Made by a program: the position numbers and the translations under genes
Notes under the pieces: generated by a model
What the model saw: only the letters and a program-made list of their open reading frames with translations
Databases searched by the model: none
What the model was told of the DNA's origin: nothing
Shown here: piece after piece, positions 34,220 through 41,621 of the stretch
How the letters are laid out: every line of letters starts with the position of its first letter
How positions within the stretch are numbered: the stretch's first letter is position 1
Source of the DNA: Alkalibacillus haloalkaliphilus
GTDB lineage: Bacteria; Bacillota; Bacilli; Bacillales; Alkalibacillaceae
Reading direction: 5' to 3'
DNA length: 64,000 bases
NCBI RefSeq assembly: GCF_007991275.1
Contig: NZ_BJYA01000019.1
Coordinates: forward strand, 18,114 to 82,113

Positions 34220-34818
34220 GAGAAGCTTTCACTCTAATCTTAGCGGGATTTCTAATCGTGTTTTTCGATATAGAATTTAACGGTTTTAATATCATTGTGG
34301 ACGTGGTCGGTTATATCATCGTTGCTGTTGGGTTATCAAAGCTTCAAACATACTCAAATTATGCTAAAACGGCGATGTTCATTGCTTCTATATTAGCTGT
34401 TGTATCCATTCCTAATATCTTTATAACTGAAGTGGAGTTTAACACGGCAGTTACACCAACATTTGAATATTATTATGCCCTCACATTAACCATTTTACAG
34501 TTTGTATTAGTCATTTATTGTTTGTTCATCATGAGACAGTTAAGCGAAACATTCAATCCAAATCATACGAGAGCAATAAACATGCTACTAGGTTTTACAG
34601 CTGCCTTAAACACTATTGTTATTGCTTTAATGTCGGTATCTATAAACATCCAATCTCACACTTTTAACATGATGATTGTAAGTTTCGGATTAATGGCACT
34701 CATCACTCACACCGTATTTCTCGTTTATCTGTTTAAATTCAGACGAATCGAAGAGAATAATGATGATGACGAAGACCATTTAAAGGAGCATACACATGAA
34801 CAAAGCCGTTTTTCTTGA
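34216..34818 (+). CDS. Hypothetical six-helix membrane protein
   Basis: A 200-residue protein with about six transmembrane helices (first: FTLILAGFLIVFFDIEFNGF; last: IVSFGLMALITHTVFLVYLF) and an acidic C-terminal tail (RRIEENNDDDEDHLKEHTHE). No family was recognised. Its start overlaps the previous stop by 4 nt, and its end overlaps the following HAD gene by 23 nt, so the three genes form one transcript. Confidence 0.62.
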   Translation: MREAFTLILAGFLIVFFDIEFNGFNIIVDVVGYIIVAVGLSKLQTYSNYAKTAMFIASILAVVSIPNIFITEVEFNTAVTPTFEYYYALTLTILQFVLVIYCLFIMRQLSETFNPNHTRAINMLLGFTAALNTIVIALMSVSINIQSHTFNMMIVSFGLMALITHTVFLVYLFKFRRIEENNDDDEDHLKEHTHEQSRFS

Positions 34819-35320
34819 TCGTGATGGAGTTATTAATGAAGTTAAAACAAGCCGTGTTAAGTTTGTTAATAAGCCGAGAGACTTTCACTTCCTCCCTGGT
34901 GTTAAAGAAGCTGTCGCCAAGCTTCATGAATGTGGTTACGATATTTTCGTTGTCACTAACCAAGGCGGAGTAGGATTAGGTTATATGACGGAATCTATGC
35001 TTAAAGAGATCCACCGACATATGGTCGAAGAGTTCGAAAAAGCGGGTGCATATATAAAAGAAGTAAAAGCTTGCACCCATAAACCACATGAAGATTGTGA
35101 ATGTCGTAAGCCAAAACCAGGAATGTTAAACACTTTAATCGAAAAACATAACATAGACAGAAGACAAAGTTTTATGATTGGTGATCGTGAGGTTGATATC
35201 GAAGCTGGCTATGCAGCACAAGTTACAAGCCTTATGGTTGGTAACGAATCATCACAAGCTAAATTCTCTTTTAAAGATTTACCCGAAGCAGTTAAGTGGA
35301 TTTGTGAAGAAAAAAATTGA
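34796..35320 (+). CDS. HAD-IIIA phosphatase, GmhB/HisB-N-like
   Basis: A 174-residue HAD phosphatase. Motif I is AVFLDRDGVINEV, motif II is IFVVTNQGGVGLGYM, the zinc-binding set is CTHKPHEDCECRKPKPGML, and motif III is MIGDREVDIEAGYAA. This combination is that of D-glycero-D-manno-heptose-1,7-bisphosphate 7-phosphatase (GmhB) and histidinol-phosphatase relatives. No heptose or histidine genes are nearby, so the substrate is open. It is the third gene of the operon begun at 33380 and is followed by the tetR promoter. Confidence 0.78.
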   Translation: MNKAVFLDRDGVINEVKTSRVKFVNKPRDFHFLPGVKEAVAKLHECGYDIFVVTNQGGVGLGYMTESMLKEIHRHMVEEFEKAGAYIKEVKACTHKPHEDCECRKPKPGMLNTLIEKHNIDRRQSFMIGDREVDIEAGYAAQVTSLMVGNESSQAKFSFKDLPEAVKWICEEKN

Positions 35321-35328
35321 AATGATAA

Positions 35329-35358
35329 TTGAAACTAAACCGTCCAGGTAGTATAGTA
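35329..35358 (+). promoter_or_regulatory. Promoter of the tetR gene with embedded carnitine-operon operator
   Basis: TTGAAA (35329-35334), a 17-bp spacer and TATAGT (35352-35357) form a good sigma-A promoter. The spacer holds ACCGTCCAGGTAGT (35339-35352), a diverged copy of the operator found twice before cdhC. This predicts autoregulation of the TetR gene. Confidence 0.72.
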
Positions 35359-35400
35359 TCTACATAGATAATTCTATTCTAGATTAAAAGAGGGATGATC

Positions 35401-35964
35401 ATGAGCAAAAATTCAAGAAGAATCGAAATTTTAAATGCTGCTTCTAAAATCGTTAGTGACAAAGGGATCTTTAACCTCACTCTCGAAGCTGTAGCCAAAG
35501 AAGCAGGAATTAGTAAAGGCGGACTCCTCTACCACTTCCCTTCTAAAGAAGCACTTGTAGAAGGTATGGTTGAACACCTTGCTCATAACTACCGTGCAAA
35601 GATTGCTAACAACGTAGATAATGATCCACTAGATAAAGGAAAATGGACACGTGCCTTCTTAAATGTCACGTTTAACCAAGGCTACCCTAATAAAGATATG
35701 CACTCAGGACTATTAGCAGCCAAAGCTGTAAAACCTGAGCTTCTAGAACCTCTTCATAACGCCTATGAAGAGTGGCAAGCTAATATAGAAAATGACGGTT
35801 TAGACCCTGTTGATGCTACAATTATTAGATTAGCAACAGACGGTATATGGCTATCAGAGCTGTTCGAGATTTATCAAATTGAACCCGAACAAAAAAAGCA
35901 CGTCTATAAACGTCTTCATGAATGGGTTCAAGATATGTACATTAAATCAGAAAAGAAAGATTAA
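35401..35964 (+). CDS. TetR/AcrR family transcriptional regulator of the carnitine operon
   Basis: A 187-residue TetR repressor. The N-terminal helix-turn-helix is FNLTLEAVAKEAGISKGGLLYHFPSKEALVEGM (about residues 22-54), followed by an all-helical ligand domain. ATG at 35401 is used; AGAGGGATGATC precedes it. Its own promoter and the cdhC promoter share the ACCGTCCAG operator, so it is the likely local repressor. The inducer could be carnitine, 3-dehydrocarnitine or a CoA ester; this is not readable from the sequence. A terminator follows. Confidence 0.83.
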   Translation: MSKNSRRIEILNAASKIVSDKGIFNLTLEAVAKEAGISKGGLLYHFPSKEALVEGMVEHLAHNYRAKIANNVDNDPLDKGKWTRAFLNVTFNQGYPNKDMHSGLLAAKAVKPELLEPLHNAYEEWQANIENDGLDPVDATIIRLATDGIWLSELFEIYQIEPEQKKHVYKRLHEWVQDMYIKSEKKD

Positions 35965-35980
35965 CTCCCTCTTTCAATTA

Positions 35981-36011
35981 CTCCACTACTAAATTGTAGT
36001 GGAGTTTTTTT
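35981..36011 (+). terminator. Terminator of tetR
   Basis: CTCCACTAC (35981-35989) pairs with GTAGTGGAG (35996-36004), followed by seven T residues. Confidence 0.92.
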
Positions 36012-36125
36012 ACGTCAAAAAACTTATTTTTTATAGATTTTTTCAACCAACGTCTATCCCTCTACAACTCAACGATGACTCCTTTCTTTTAGTTCTTATT
36101 CAATCAAAAATCTTTAAAATAGCTG

Positions 36126-36155
36126 TTGATAAAAAACCGTCCAGATGGTACAGTA
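36126..36155 (+). promoter_or_regulatory. cdhC promoter with operator copy 1
   Basis: TTGATA (36126-36131), 17 bp, TACAGT (36149-36154). The operator ACCGTCCAGATGGT (36136-36149) fills the spacer; ACCGTC and GATGGT form a near-perfect 6-2-6 palindrome. A bound TetR dimer would block RNA polymerase. Confidence 0.72.
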
Positions 36156-36169
36156 CTTAACAGGATTTC

Positions 36170-36191
36170 AAACCGTCCAGATGGTACAGTA
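36170..36191 (+). promoter_or_regulatory. Operator copy 2 before cdhC
   Basis: An exact 22-bp direct copy of 36134-36155, including the ACCGTCCAGATGGT core, starting 36 bp further downstream. There is no -35 at the matching distance (AGGATT), so it looks like an added operator and not a second promoter. The ribosome site AAGGAGG lies shortly after it. Confidence 0.72.
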
Positions 36192-36232
36192 AATTTATAT
36201 ATTGCTTATTAAATTTAAGGAGGATTTAACTT

Positions 36233-37123
36233 ATGGCACAAAAAGTTATGTTAACAGCAGCCGTTACAGGTGCTGGCGAAACTACAGAAAAGAACCCTAA
36301 CGTTCCTGTAACACCGAAGGAGATTGCAGAGTCTGCAATTGAATCGGCAAAAGCCGGAGCTACAGTTGCTCACGTCCATGCACGTGACCCAAAAACTAGT
36401 GGCATTAGTCACGATGTTGATCATTATCGCGAAATTGTTGACCGCATTCGTGAAGCAGATACAGATGTTGTCATTAATATTACATCAGGTGGTGGAGGTG
36501 ACTTCATCCCTAGCTTGGATACTCCAGCTGCAGGTGGTGAAGGAACAGATATCCAAACACCTCAAGAGCGCCACAAGCCCGTAGGAGAACTACTTCCTGA
36601 AATGTGCACATTAGATTGTGGTAGTACAAACTTCGGAAACATGATCTACATGAGCCCGACAGATTGGTTAAGAGAACAGGCGCAACTAGTAAAAGATAGT
36701 GGTGTAAAACCAGAACTAGAGTGTTTCGACACAGGGCATTTACGTTTCGCTAACCAGTTAGTTGCTGAAGGATTAGTCGCTGAAGACCCTATGTATCAGT
36801 TCTGCCTAGGCATTCCTTGGGGAGCTGAAGCTGATGTAGAAACCATTTCATATATGAAGGGTCGTATCCCAGAGAATGCACACTGGTCAGCATTCGGCAT
36901 TGGTCGTATGCAACTGCCTATGGTGACACAAACAGCTCTATTAGGCGGAAACGTTCGTGTTGGACTAGAAGATAACATTTACCTTAAAAAAGGTGTTCCA
37001 GCTACAAACGAACAACTTGTTGACCAAGCAGTTAAACAACTGCACAGCAACAATATTGAAGTCATGACACCACAAGAAGCGCGTGAACAATACAACTTGT
37101 TACAACTTAACGGAGGAAAGTAA
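36233..37123 (+). CDS. cdhC: 3-keto acid cleavage enzyme (BKACE/DUF849), probable 3-dehydrocarnitine:acetyl-CoA trimethylamine transferase
   Basis: A 296-residue TIM-barrel enzyme of the BKACE family. The zinc-type HVHARDP motif (about residues 45-51), LTAAVTGAGETTEKNPNVPV at the start and the SGGGGDF segment are diagnostic. Family members condense a beta-keto acid with acetyl-CoA and release acetoacetate. Next to a carnitine dehydrogenase and a thioesterase, the expected reaction is 3-dehydrocarnitine plus acetyl-CoA to betainyl-CoA plus acetoacetate. The gene order cdhC-cdhA-cdhB is the one known from Pseudomonas. It is first in the operon, with AAGGAGG before the ATG. Confidence 0.82.
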   Translation: MAQKVMLTAAVTGAGETTEKNPNVPVTPKEIAESAIESAKAGATVAHVHARDPKTSGISHDVDHYREIVDRIREADTDVVINITSGGGGDFIPSLDTPAAGGEGTDIQTPQERHKPVGELLPEMCTLDCGSTNFGNMIYMSPTDWLREQAQLVKDSGVKPELECFDTGHLRFANQLVAEGLVAEDPMYQFCLGIPWGAEADVETISYMKGRIPENAHWSAFGIGRMQLPMVTQTALLGGNVRVGLEDNIYLKKGVPATNEQLVDQAVKQLHSNNIEVMTPQEAREQYNLLQLNGGK

Positions 37124-37126
37124 TTT

Positions 37127-38071
37127 ATGACATTAACAGAGCAAACACCAAAGAAAGTAGCGATTATTGGTACTGGTGTGATCGGAAATGGTTGGATTAT
37201 TCGTTTTCTTGCCAATGGCTTTGACGTTGTCGCTTTTGACCCAGCAGAAGGTGCTGAAGAAAAGACAAAACAAGTCATTAAAAACGCATGGGAATCGGTT
37301 AAAGAACTAGGATTACACCCAGAAGCCGATCAAAACCGACTAACTTTCGTATCGACTATGGAAGAAGCAGTTAAAGACGCTGATTTAATTCAAGAAAATG
37401 TGCCTGAACGTGTTGTGCTCAAACAACAAGTTCTAGCTGATATAGATTCACACGCTAAAGGTGATGCCATAATCGGCTCAAGCACATCAGGTATTAAACC
37501 GACAGAATTACAAGTACAAATGAAAAACCCTGAACGATTAGTCGTAGCCCATCCTTTCAACCCAGTGTACTTATTACCACTCGTTGAAATTGTTGGCGGT
37601 GAGTCTACTAATCAAGAGAATATTAATCTAGCATACCAATTTTATGAAAAGGCAAATATGAAGCCGATGATCATCGACAAAGAAATTGAAGGTTTTGTTG
37701 CTGATCGACTTATGGAAGCACTATGGCGAGAGGCCCTACACTTAGTAAACGATGGAATTGCTACTACAGAAGAAGTCGATAAAGCGATCACTTACGGGGC
37801 TGGCCTACGCTGGGCGCAAATGGGGCCATTTATGACTTTCCATTTAGCTGGTGGTGAACAAGGTATGCGCCATATGCTAGAACAATTTGGTCCAGCCCTG
37901 AAGTTACCTTGGACTAAGTTAGAAGCACCTGAACTAACAGATGAATTAAAAGAGCGCGTCATTACAGGCTGTGAATCACACGCTGGTGAACGCTCTGTCG
38001 CTGAATTAGAAAGAAGGCGTAACGAATTTCTAGTAAAGCTAATGGACTTAGTTGAAGAATATTGGCCATAA
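37127..38071 (+). CDS. cdhA: L-carnitine dehydrogenase (3-hydroxyacyl-CoA dehydrogenase fold)
   Basis: A 314-residue enzyme with an N-terminal NAD-binding site AIIGTGVIGNGWIIRF (GxGxxG, about residues 12-27), an ENVPE segment, the SSTSGIKPTELQ loop, and the catalytic His region VVAHPFNPVYLLPLVEIVGG, followed by a C-terminal dimerisation domain. The FNPVYLLPLVE block is typical of L-carnitine dehydrogenases. It should oxidise L-carnitine to 3-dehydrocarnitine with NAD+. It lies 3 nt after cdhC. Confidence 0.85.
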   Translation: MTLTEQTPKKVAIIGTGVIGNGWIIRFLANGFDVVAFDPAEGAEEKTKQVIKNAWESVKELGLHPEADQNRLTFVSTMEEAVKDADLIQENVPERVVLKQQVLADIDSHAKGDAIIGSSTSGIKPTELQVQMKNPERLVVAHPFNPVYLLPLVEIVGGESTNQENINLAYQFYEKANMKPMIIDKEIEGFVADRLMEALWREALHLVNDGIATTEEVDKAITYGAGLRWAQMGPFMTFHLAGGEQGMRHMLEQFGPALKLPWTKLEAPELTDELKERVITGCESHAGERSVAELERRRNEFLVKLMDLVEEYWP

Positions 38072-38084
38072 AGAGGTGTTATGA

Positions 38085-38555
38085 ATGACTACTGAATTTA
38101 AATATGAAGATTATGTTCATCCAGAATGGGTCGATTACAACGGTCACATGAATGATGCTGAGTATGCTAAAGTATTCAGCCACGCTGTTGATGCGTTTAT
38201 GGGTGAAATTGGGTTAACACAAGAAGTAATTGCAGAAGAAGCTTACACCATTTTTACACTTGAAACACATCTTTGTTATTTAAAAGAAGCGCATGAAGGT
38301 GAAAAGCTTTCAGTTACAGTTCAAATTATAGATCATGATCCAAAGCGTCTTCACGTTATATTTTCAATGTTTAACGAACAACAAGAACTCGTTGCAACGA
38401 GTGAACAAATGTTAATGGGCATGGATACTAACCAAGGTAAACCCGCTCCATTTATAACAAATGTACAAGAAAAAATAAATACAATTTGGTCAAAACATGA
38501 ACATTTAGAGCAACCGAAACAAGTTGGAAGAACGATTGGGATCAGAAAGAAATAA
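38085..38555 (+). CDS. cdhB: Hotdog thioesterase, probable betainyl-CoA thioesterase
   Basis: A 156-residue 4HBT-type thioesterase. The active-site segment is VHPEWVDYNGHMNDAEYAKVF, with the Asp of VDYNGHMND. FTLETHLCYLKEAHEGEKLSV follows. In the carnitine pathway it should release glycine betaine and CoA from betainyl-CoA. It sits 13 nt after cdhA, and AAGAGGTG precedes the ATG. Assignment depends on the neighbours, since hotdog enzymes share little else. Confidence 0.78.
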   Translation: MTTEFKYEDYVHPEWVDYNGHMNDAEYAKVFSHAVDAFMGEIGLTQEVIAEEAYTIFTLETHLCYLKEAHEGEKLSVTVQIIDHDPKRLHVIFSMFNEQQELVATSEQMLMGMDTNQGKPAPFITNVQEKINTIWSKHEHLEQPKQVGRTIGIRKK

Positions 38556-38596
38556 TCTAATCCCACGTCTTCTCTTACAAATAAAGGAGAATCTTT

Positions 38597-39796
38597 ATGA
38601 GTAAAATAAAAGTTTCAGAGTTAACTAAAATATTCGGCCCTAATCCTAAACAAAGTTTAGAACGGTTAAATAAAGGGGCATCGAAGGATCAAATATTAGC
38701 AGATACCGGTAACACGGTAGGCGTTAACCAGGCTTCCTTTGACGTAAAACCAGGAGAGTTTTTCGTCATTATGGGTTTATCAGGCAGTGGTAAATCAACC
38801 TTGATCCGCCTCGTCAATCGACTCATTGAGCCGACATCCGGCCATGTATACATTGATGATGAGGATATAACGAGTATGAATAAAAATGAGCTCATTGAAG
38901 CTCGCCGTAAAAAATTAGGAATGGTTTTTCAAAACTTTGGTCTTTTCCCACATCGAAATGTAGTAGGCAACGTTGCTTACGGACTTGAAATCCAAGGCGT
39001 TGAGAAACAAGAGCGTGAACAAAAAGCTCAAAAAGCAATCGAAGACGTTGGCTTAAAAGGATATGAATCTAGCTCCCCAAACGAATTAAGTGGCGGAATG
39101 CAGCAGCGTGTTGGCCTTGCCCGAGCACTTGCGAACGATACAGATATTTTATTAATGGATGAAGCGTTTAGCGCTCTTGACCCACTAATTCGTAAAGACA
39201 TGCAAGATGAACTATTAAAATTACAGAAAAAATTAGGCAAAACAGTTTTATTCATTACACACGATTTGGACGAAGCATTGAAGCTCGGTGATCGTATTGC
39301 GATTATGAAAGACGGTCAAATTGTACAAATCGGTTCTTCTGAAGAAATTTTAGAAAACCCTGCTAACGAATATGTTAGTAATTTCGTTAAAGACGTTGAC
39401 CGTTCAAAAGTATTAGATGCTGAACAAGTTATGCGTCGTCCGGAAGTTTTAACAACTTATAAAGGTGGTCCGAGAACAGCCATTAAGAAAATGGAAGATG
39501 TCGGTGCATCAAGCATTTTCGTCGTTGATCGCGATGACCAATTCCAAGGGCTATTAACGATTGACGATGCAATTCGTGCCTATAAAGAAGAAATTCCTAT
39601 GGAAGAAGTATTAAATCAAGACGTTCACACAACGACACCGACAACACCGTTAAGCGATCTTATTGGTGTTGCGGCAGACACGAAGTATCCAATTGTCGTC
39701 TTAGATGAAGAACAAAAACTATTAGGCATTATTTCTCGTGTATCCATTCTATCAGGACTTGTTCTTGGTAAAGAGAAAGACGAGGTGACTAACTAA
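38597..39796 (+). CDS. Glycine betaine/carnitine-type ABC importer ATPase (ProV/OpuAA) with CBS domains
   Basis: A 399-residue ATPase. Walker A is [17 protein letters not shown], the signature LSGGMQQRVGLARAL, Walker B ILLMDEAFSALDP, and the switch His ITHDLDEAL. Two CBS domains occupy the C-terminal ~120 residues (VGASSIFVVDRDDQFQGLLT; AADTKYPIVVLDEEQKLLGI), which in OpuA-type importers sense ionic strength. The N-terminal KIFGPNPKQSLERLNKG is typical of ProV/OpuAA. Within a carnitine operon the natural cargo is probably carnitine. It overlaps the permease start by 1 nt. Confidence 0.88.
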   Translation: MSKIKVSELTKIFGPNPKQSLERLNKGASKDQILADTGNTVGVNQASFDVKPGEFFVIMGLSGSGKSTLIRLVNRLIEPTSGHVYIDDEDITSMNKNELIEARRKKLGMVFQNFGLFPHRNVVGNVAYGLEIQGVEKQEREQKAQKAIEDVGLKGYESSSPNELSGGMQQRVGLARALANDTDILLMDEAFSALDPLIRKDMQDELLKLQKKLGKTVLFITHDLDEALKLGDRIAIMKDGQIVQIGSSEEILENPANEYVSNFVKDVDRSKVLDAEQVMRRPEVLTTYKGGPRTAIKKMEDVGASSIFVVDRDDQFQGLLTIDDAIRAYKEEIPMEEVLNQDVHTTTPTTPLSDLIGVAADTKYPIVVLDEEQKLLGIISRVSILSGLVLGKEKDEVTN

Positions 39797-40638
39797 TGAA
39801 TTATTTTGAACTACCATTAGAACAATGGACTAATACCTTTGTAGACGATTGGTTTTTACCAACGTTCGGAAATGCATTCGACTCAATTGGAGCAGTGCTA
39901 AACGCCTTTGTCGATCTCGTCACTGATGTCTTACTATTTGTACCGCCAGAGCTATTTACACTATTACTAGTCATACTCTCTTGGCGCGTAGGTGGAAAAG
40001 GGCTAGCTATTTTCACCTTTTTAGGTATGTTGTTTATTGGCTCTGTTGACATATGGGAAGAGTCTATGCACACGTTATCAATTGTTATTGTATCAACATT
40101 CGTCTCATTACTTGTTGGTATTCCAGTTGGTATATTAAGTGCTATGAATAATCGGGTGCAAAGTGTCGTACGACCGACTTTAGACTTTATGCAGACTCTA
40201 CCAAGCTTTGTTTACTTAATACCAGCCGTATTGCTATTCGGCCTAGGTGGGGTTTCTGCAGTAATTGCAACGTTTATTTTCGCAGCGCCACCAGCTGTAA
40301 GAATGACGAACTTAGGTATTCGACATGTACCTAAAGAAGTCATCGAAGCATCAAGAGCTTTTGGTTCTACTTCGAAACAATTACTTTTTAAAGTTCAATT
40401 ACCACTAGCAGTACCAAGTATTATGGCTGGTGTAAACCAAACCATCATGCTATCACTATCGATGGCCGTAATCGCATCGATGATCGGTGCACCAGGTTTA
40501 GGTGCTACAGTATTACAGGCGATTTCTCGAGTGAATATTGGACTCGGTTTAGTCGGTGGTTTAGGAATTGTTGTATTAGCGATTATTTTAGACCGTATCA
40601 CACAAGGAATTGGACAAGGTCAAAATAATAAATCTTAA
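39796..40638 (+). CDS. Glycine betaine/carnitine-type ABC importer permease (ProW/OpuAB)
   Basis: A 280-residue permease of the ProW/OpuAB type with about seven hydrophobic segments and the conserved coupling motif EASRAFGSTSKQLLFKVQLPLAVPSIMAGVNQTIMLSLSMAVIA (read in part, about residues 184-227). FMQTLPSFVYLIPAVLLFGLG is another family block. It joins the preceding ATPase and the following lipoprotein to form an importer. The start overlaps the previous stop (TAATG). Confidence 0.88.
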   Translation: MNYFELPLEQWTNTFVDDWFLPTFGNAFDSIGAVLNAFVDLVTDVLLFVPPELFTLLLVILSWRVGGKGLAIFTFLGMLFIGSVDIWEESMHTLSIVIVSTFVSLLVGIPVGILSAMNNRVQSVVRPTLDFMQTLPSFVYLIPAVLLFGLGGVSAVIATFIFAAPPAVRMTNLGIRHVPKEVIEASRAFGSTSKQLLFKVQLPLAVPSIMAGVNQTIMLSLSMAVIASMIGAPGLGATVLQAISRVNIGLGLVGGLGIVVLAIILDRITQGIGQGQNNKS

Positions 40639-40664
40639 TCAATCTATTTAAAGGAGAGTTATTC

Positions 40665-41543
40665 ATGAAGAAATTATTTATTACACTAACTGCTCTTGCA
40701 CTTGTTGCGTTAGCAGCATGCGGGAATGGTGAAGATCAAGACAGTAACGGAGATTCAGCAGAAGTTGAAGAAAAAGGCACACTAACATTTGGTGTAACAC
40801 CTTGGACAAGTACAGTTCCTCCAACAAAAGTAGCAAAACTAGTACTTGAAGATATGGGTTATGAGATTGAAGAGACACAAGCAGACGTAAGCTCAACTTT
40901 CATGGGCTTATCACGTGGAGACATTGATATTTTCATGGATTCTTGGATGCCAGTTCACGAGATCTACTTTGATGAGTATGAAGACTCTGTTGAAAATGTT
41001 GCCACAAGCTATGACAATGCAGATGCAGGTTTAGTTGTTCCAACGTACGTAGATGATATTGAAACTGTTGAAGATTTAAAAGGTAACGAAGAAATGTTCG
41101 GAAACGAAATTTACGGGATTGAAGACGGAGCTAGTGCAACAGAAATGATCGATGATTTCATCGAAGCTTATGACCTAGATTTTGAACAAGTTAATTCATC
41201 TGAAGGTGGAATGATTGCACAAGCGCAGCGCATGATGAATAATGAAGAGCCAGTCATTTTCTACGGTTGGAGACCACACACTATGTTTAATGAATTTGAT
41301 CTTAAAATTGTTGAAGAGCCAGCAGGAGATTTCTTTGAGCAGTCTTCTGTTCACGTTGTAACTAATGGTGAACTAGCTAATGATCATCCAGAAGTATATG
41401 AGTTTCTATCAAATTGGAGCATTCCAATTGATGATGTAGAGGCTATGATTGTTGAGATTGAAGATGGTGCAGATGAAGAAGAAGTTGCACAAGAATGGAT
41501 CGAAAACAATCAAGACCACATTGATGAAATGCTAGAAAATTAA
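40665..41543 (+). CDS. Glycine betaine/carnitine-type substrate-binding lipoprotein (ProX/OpuAC)
   Basis: A 292-residue OpuAC-type binding protein with a lipoprotein signal, FITLTALALVALAACGNGED, where the lipobox Cys is residue 19. The mature protein is highly acidic. FGVTPWTSTVPPTKVAKLVL carries one of the tryptophans expected to box a trimethylammonium head group, with further aromatics in DIFMDSWMPVHEIYFDEY and IFYGWRPHTMF. Ligand cannot be decided from sequence, but the operon suggests L-carnitine with possible glycine betaine. It ends the operon. Confidence 0.87.
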   Translation: MKKLFITLTALALVALAACGNGEDQDSNGDSAEVEEKGTLTFGVTPWTSTVPPTKVAKLVLEDMGYEIEETQADVSSTFMGLSRGDIDIFMDSWMPVHEIYFDEYEDSVENVATSYDNADAGLVVPTYVDDIETVEDLKGNEEMFGNEIYGIEDGASATEMIDDFIEAYDLDFEQVNSSEGGMIAQAQRMMNNEEPVIFYGWRPHTMFNEFDLKIVEEPAGDFFEQSSVHVVTNGELANDHPEVYEFLSNWSIPIDDVEAMIVEIEDGADEEEVAQEWIENNQDHIDEMLEN

Positions 41544-41558
41544 TCCCCCATTAATATA

Positions 41559-41589
41559 AAAAGGTCTGCCTACTAAAGGCAGGCCTTTT
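41559..41589 (+). terminator. Terminator of the carnitine operon
   Basis: AAAAGGTCTGCC (41559-41570) pairs with GGCAGGCCTTTT (41578-41589), with one G-U pair. Confidence 0.9.
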
Positions 41590-41621
41590 CTATAAATAAT
41601 TTTAGGAAAGGTGTGTTATGT

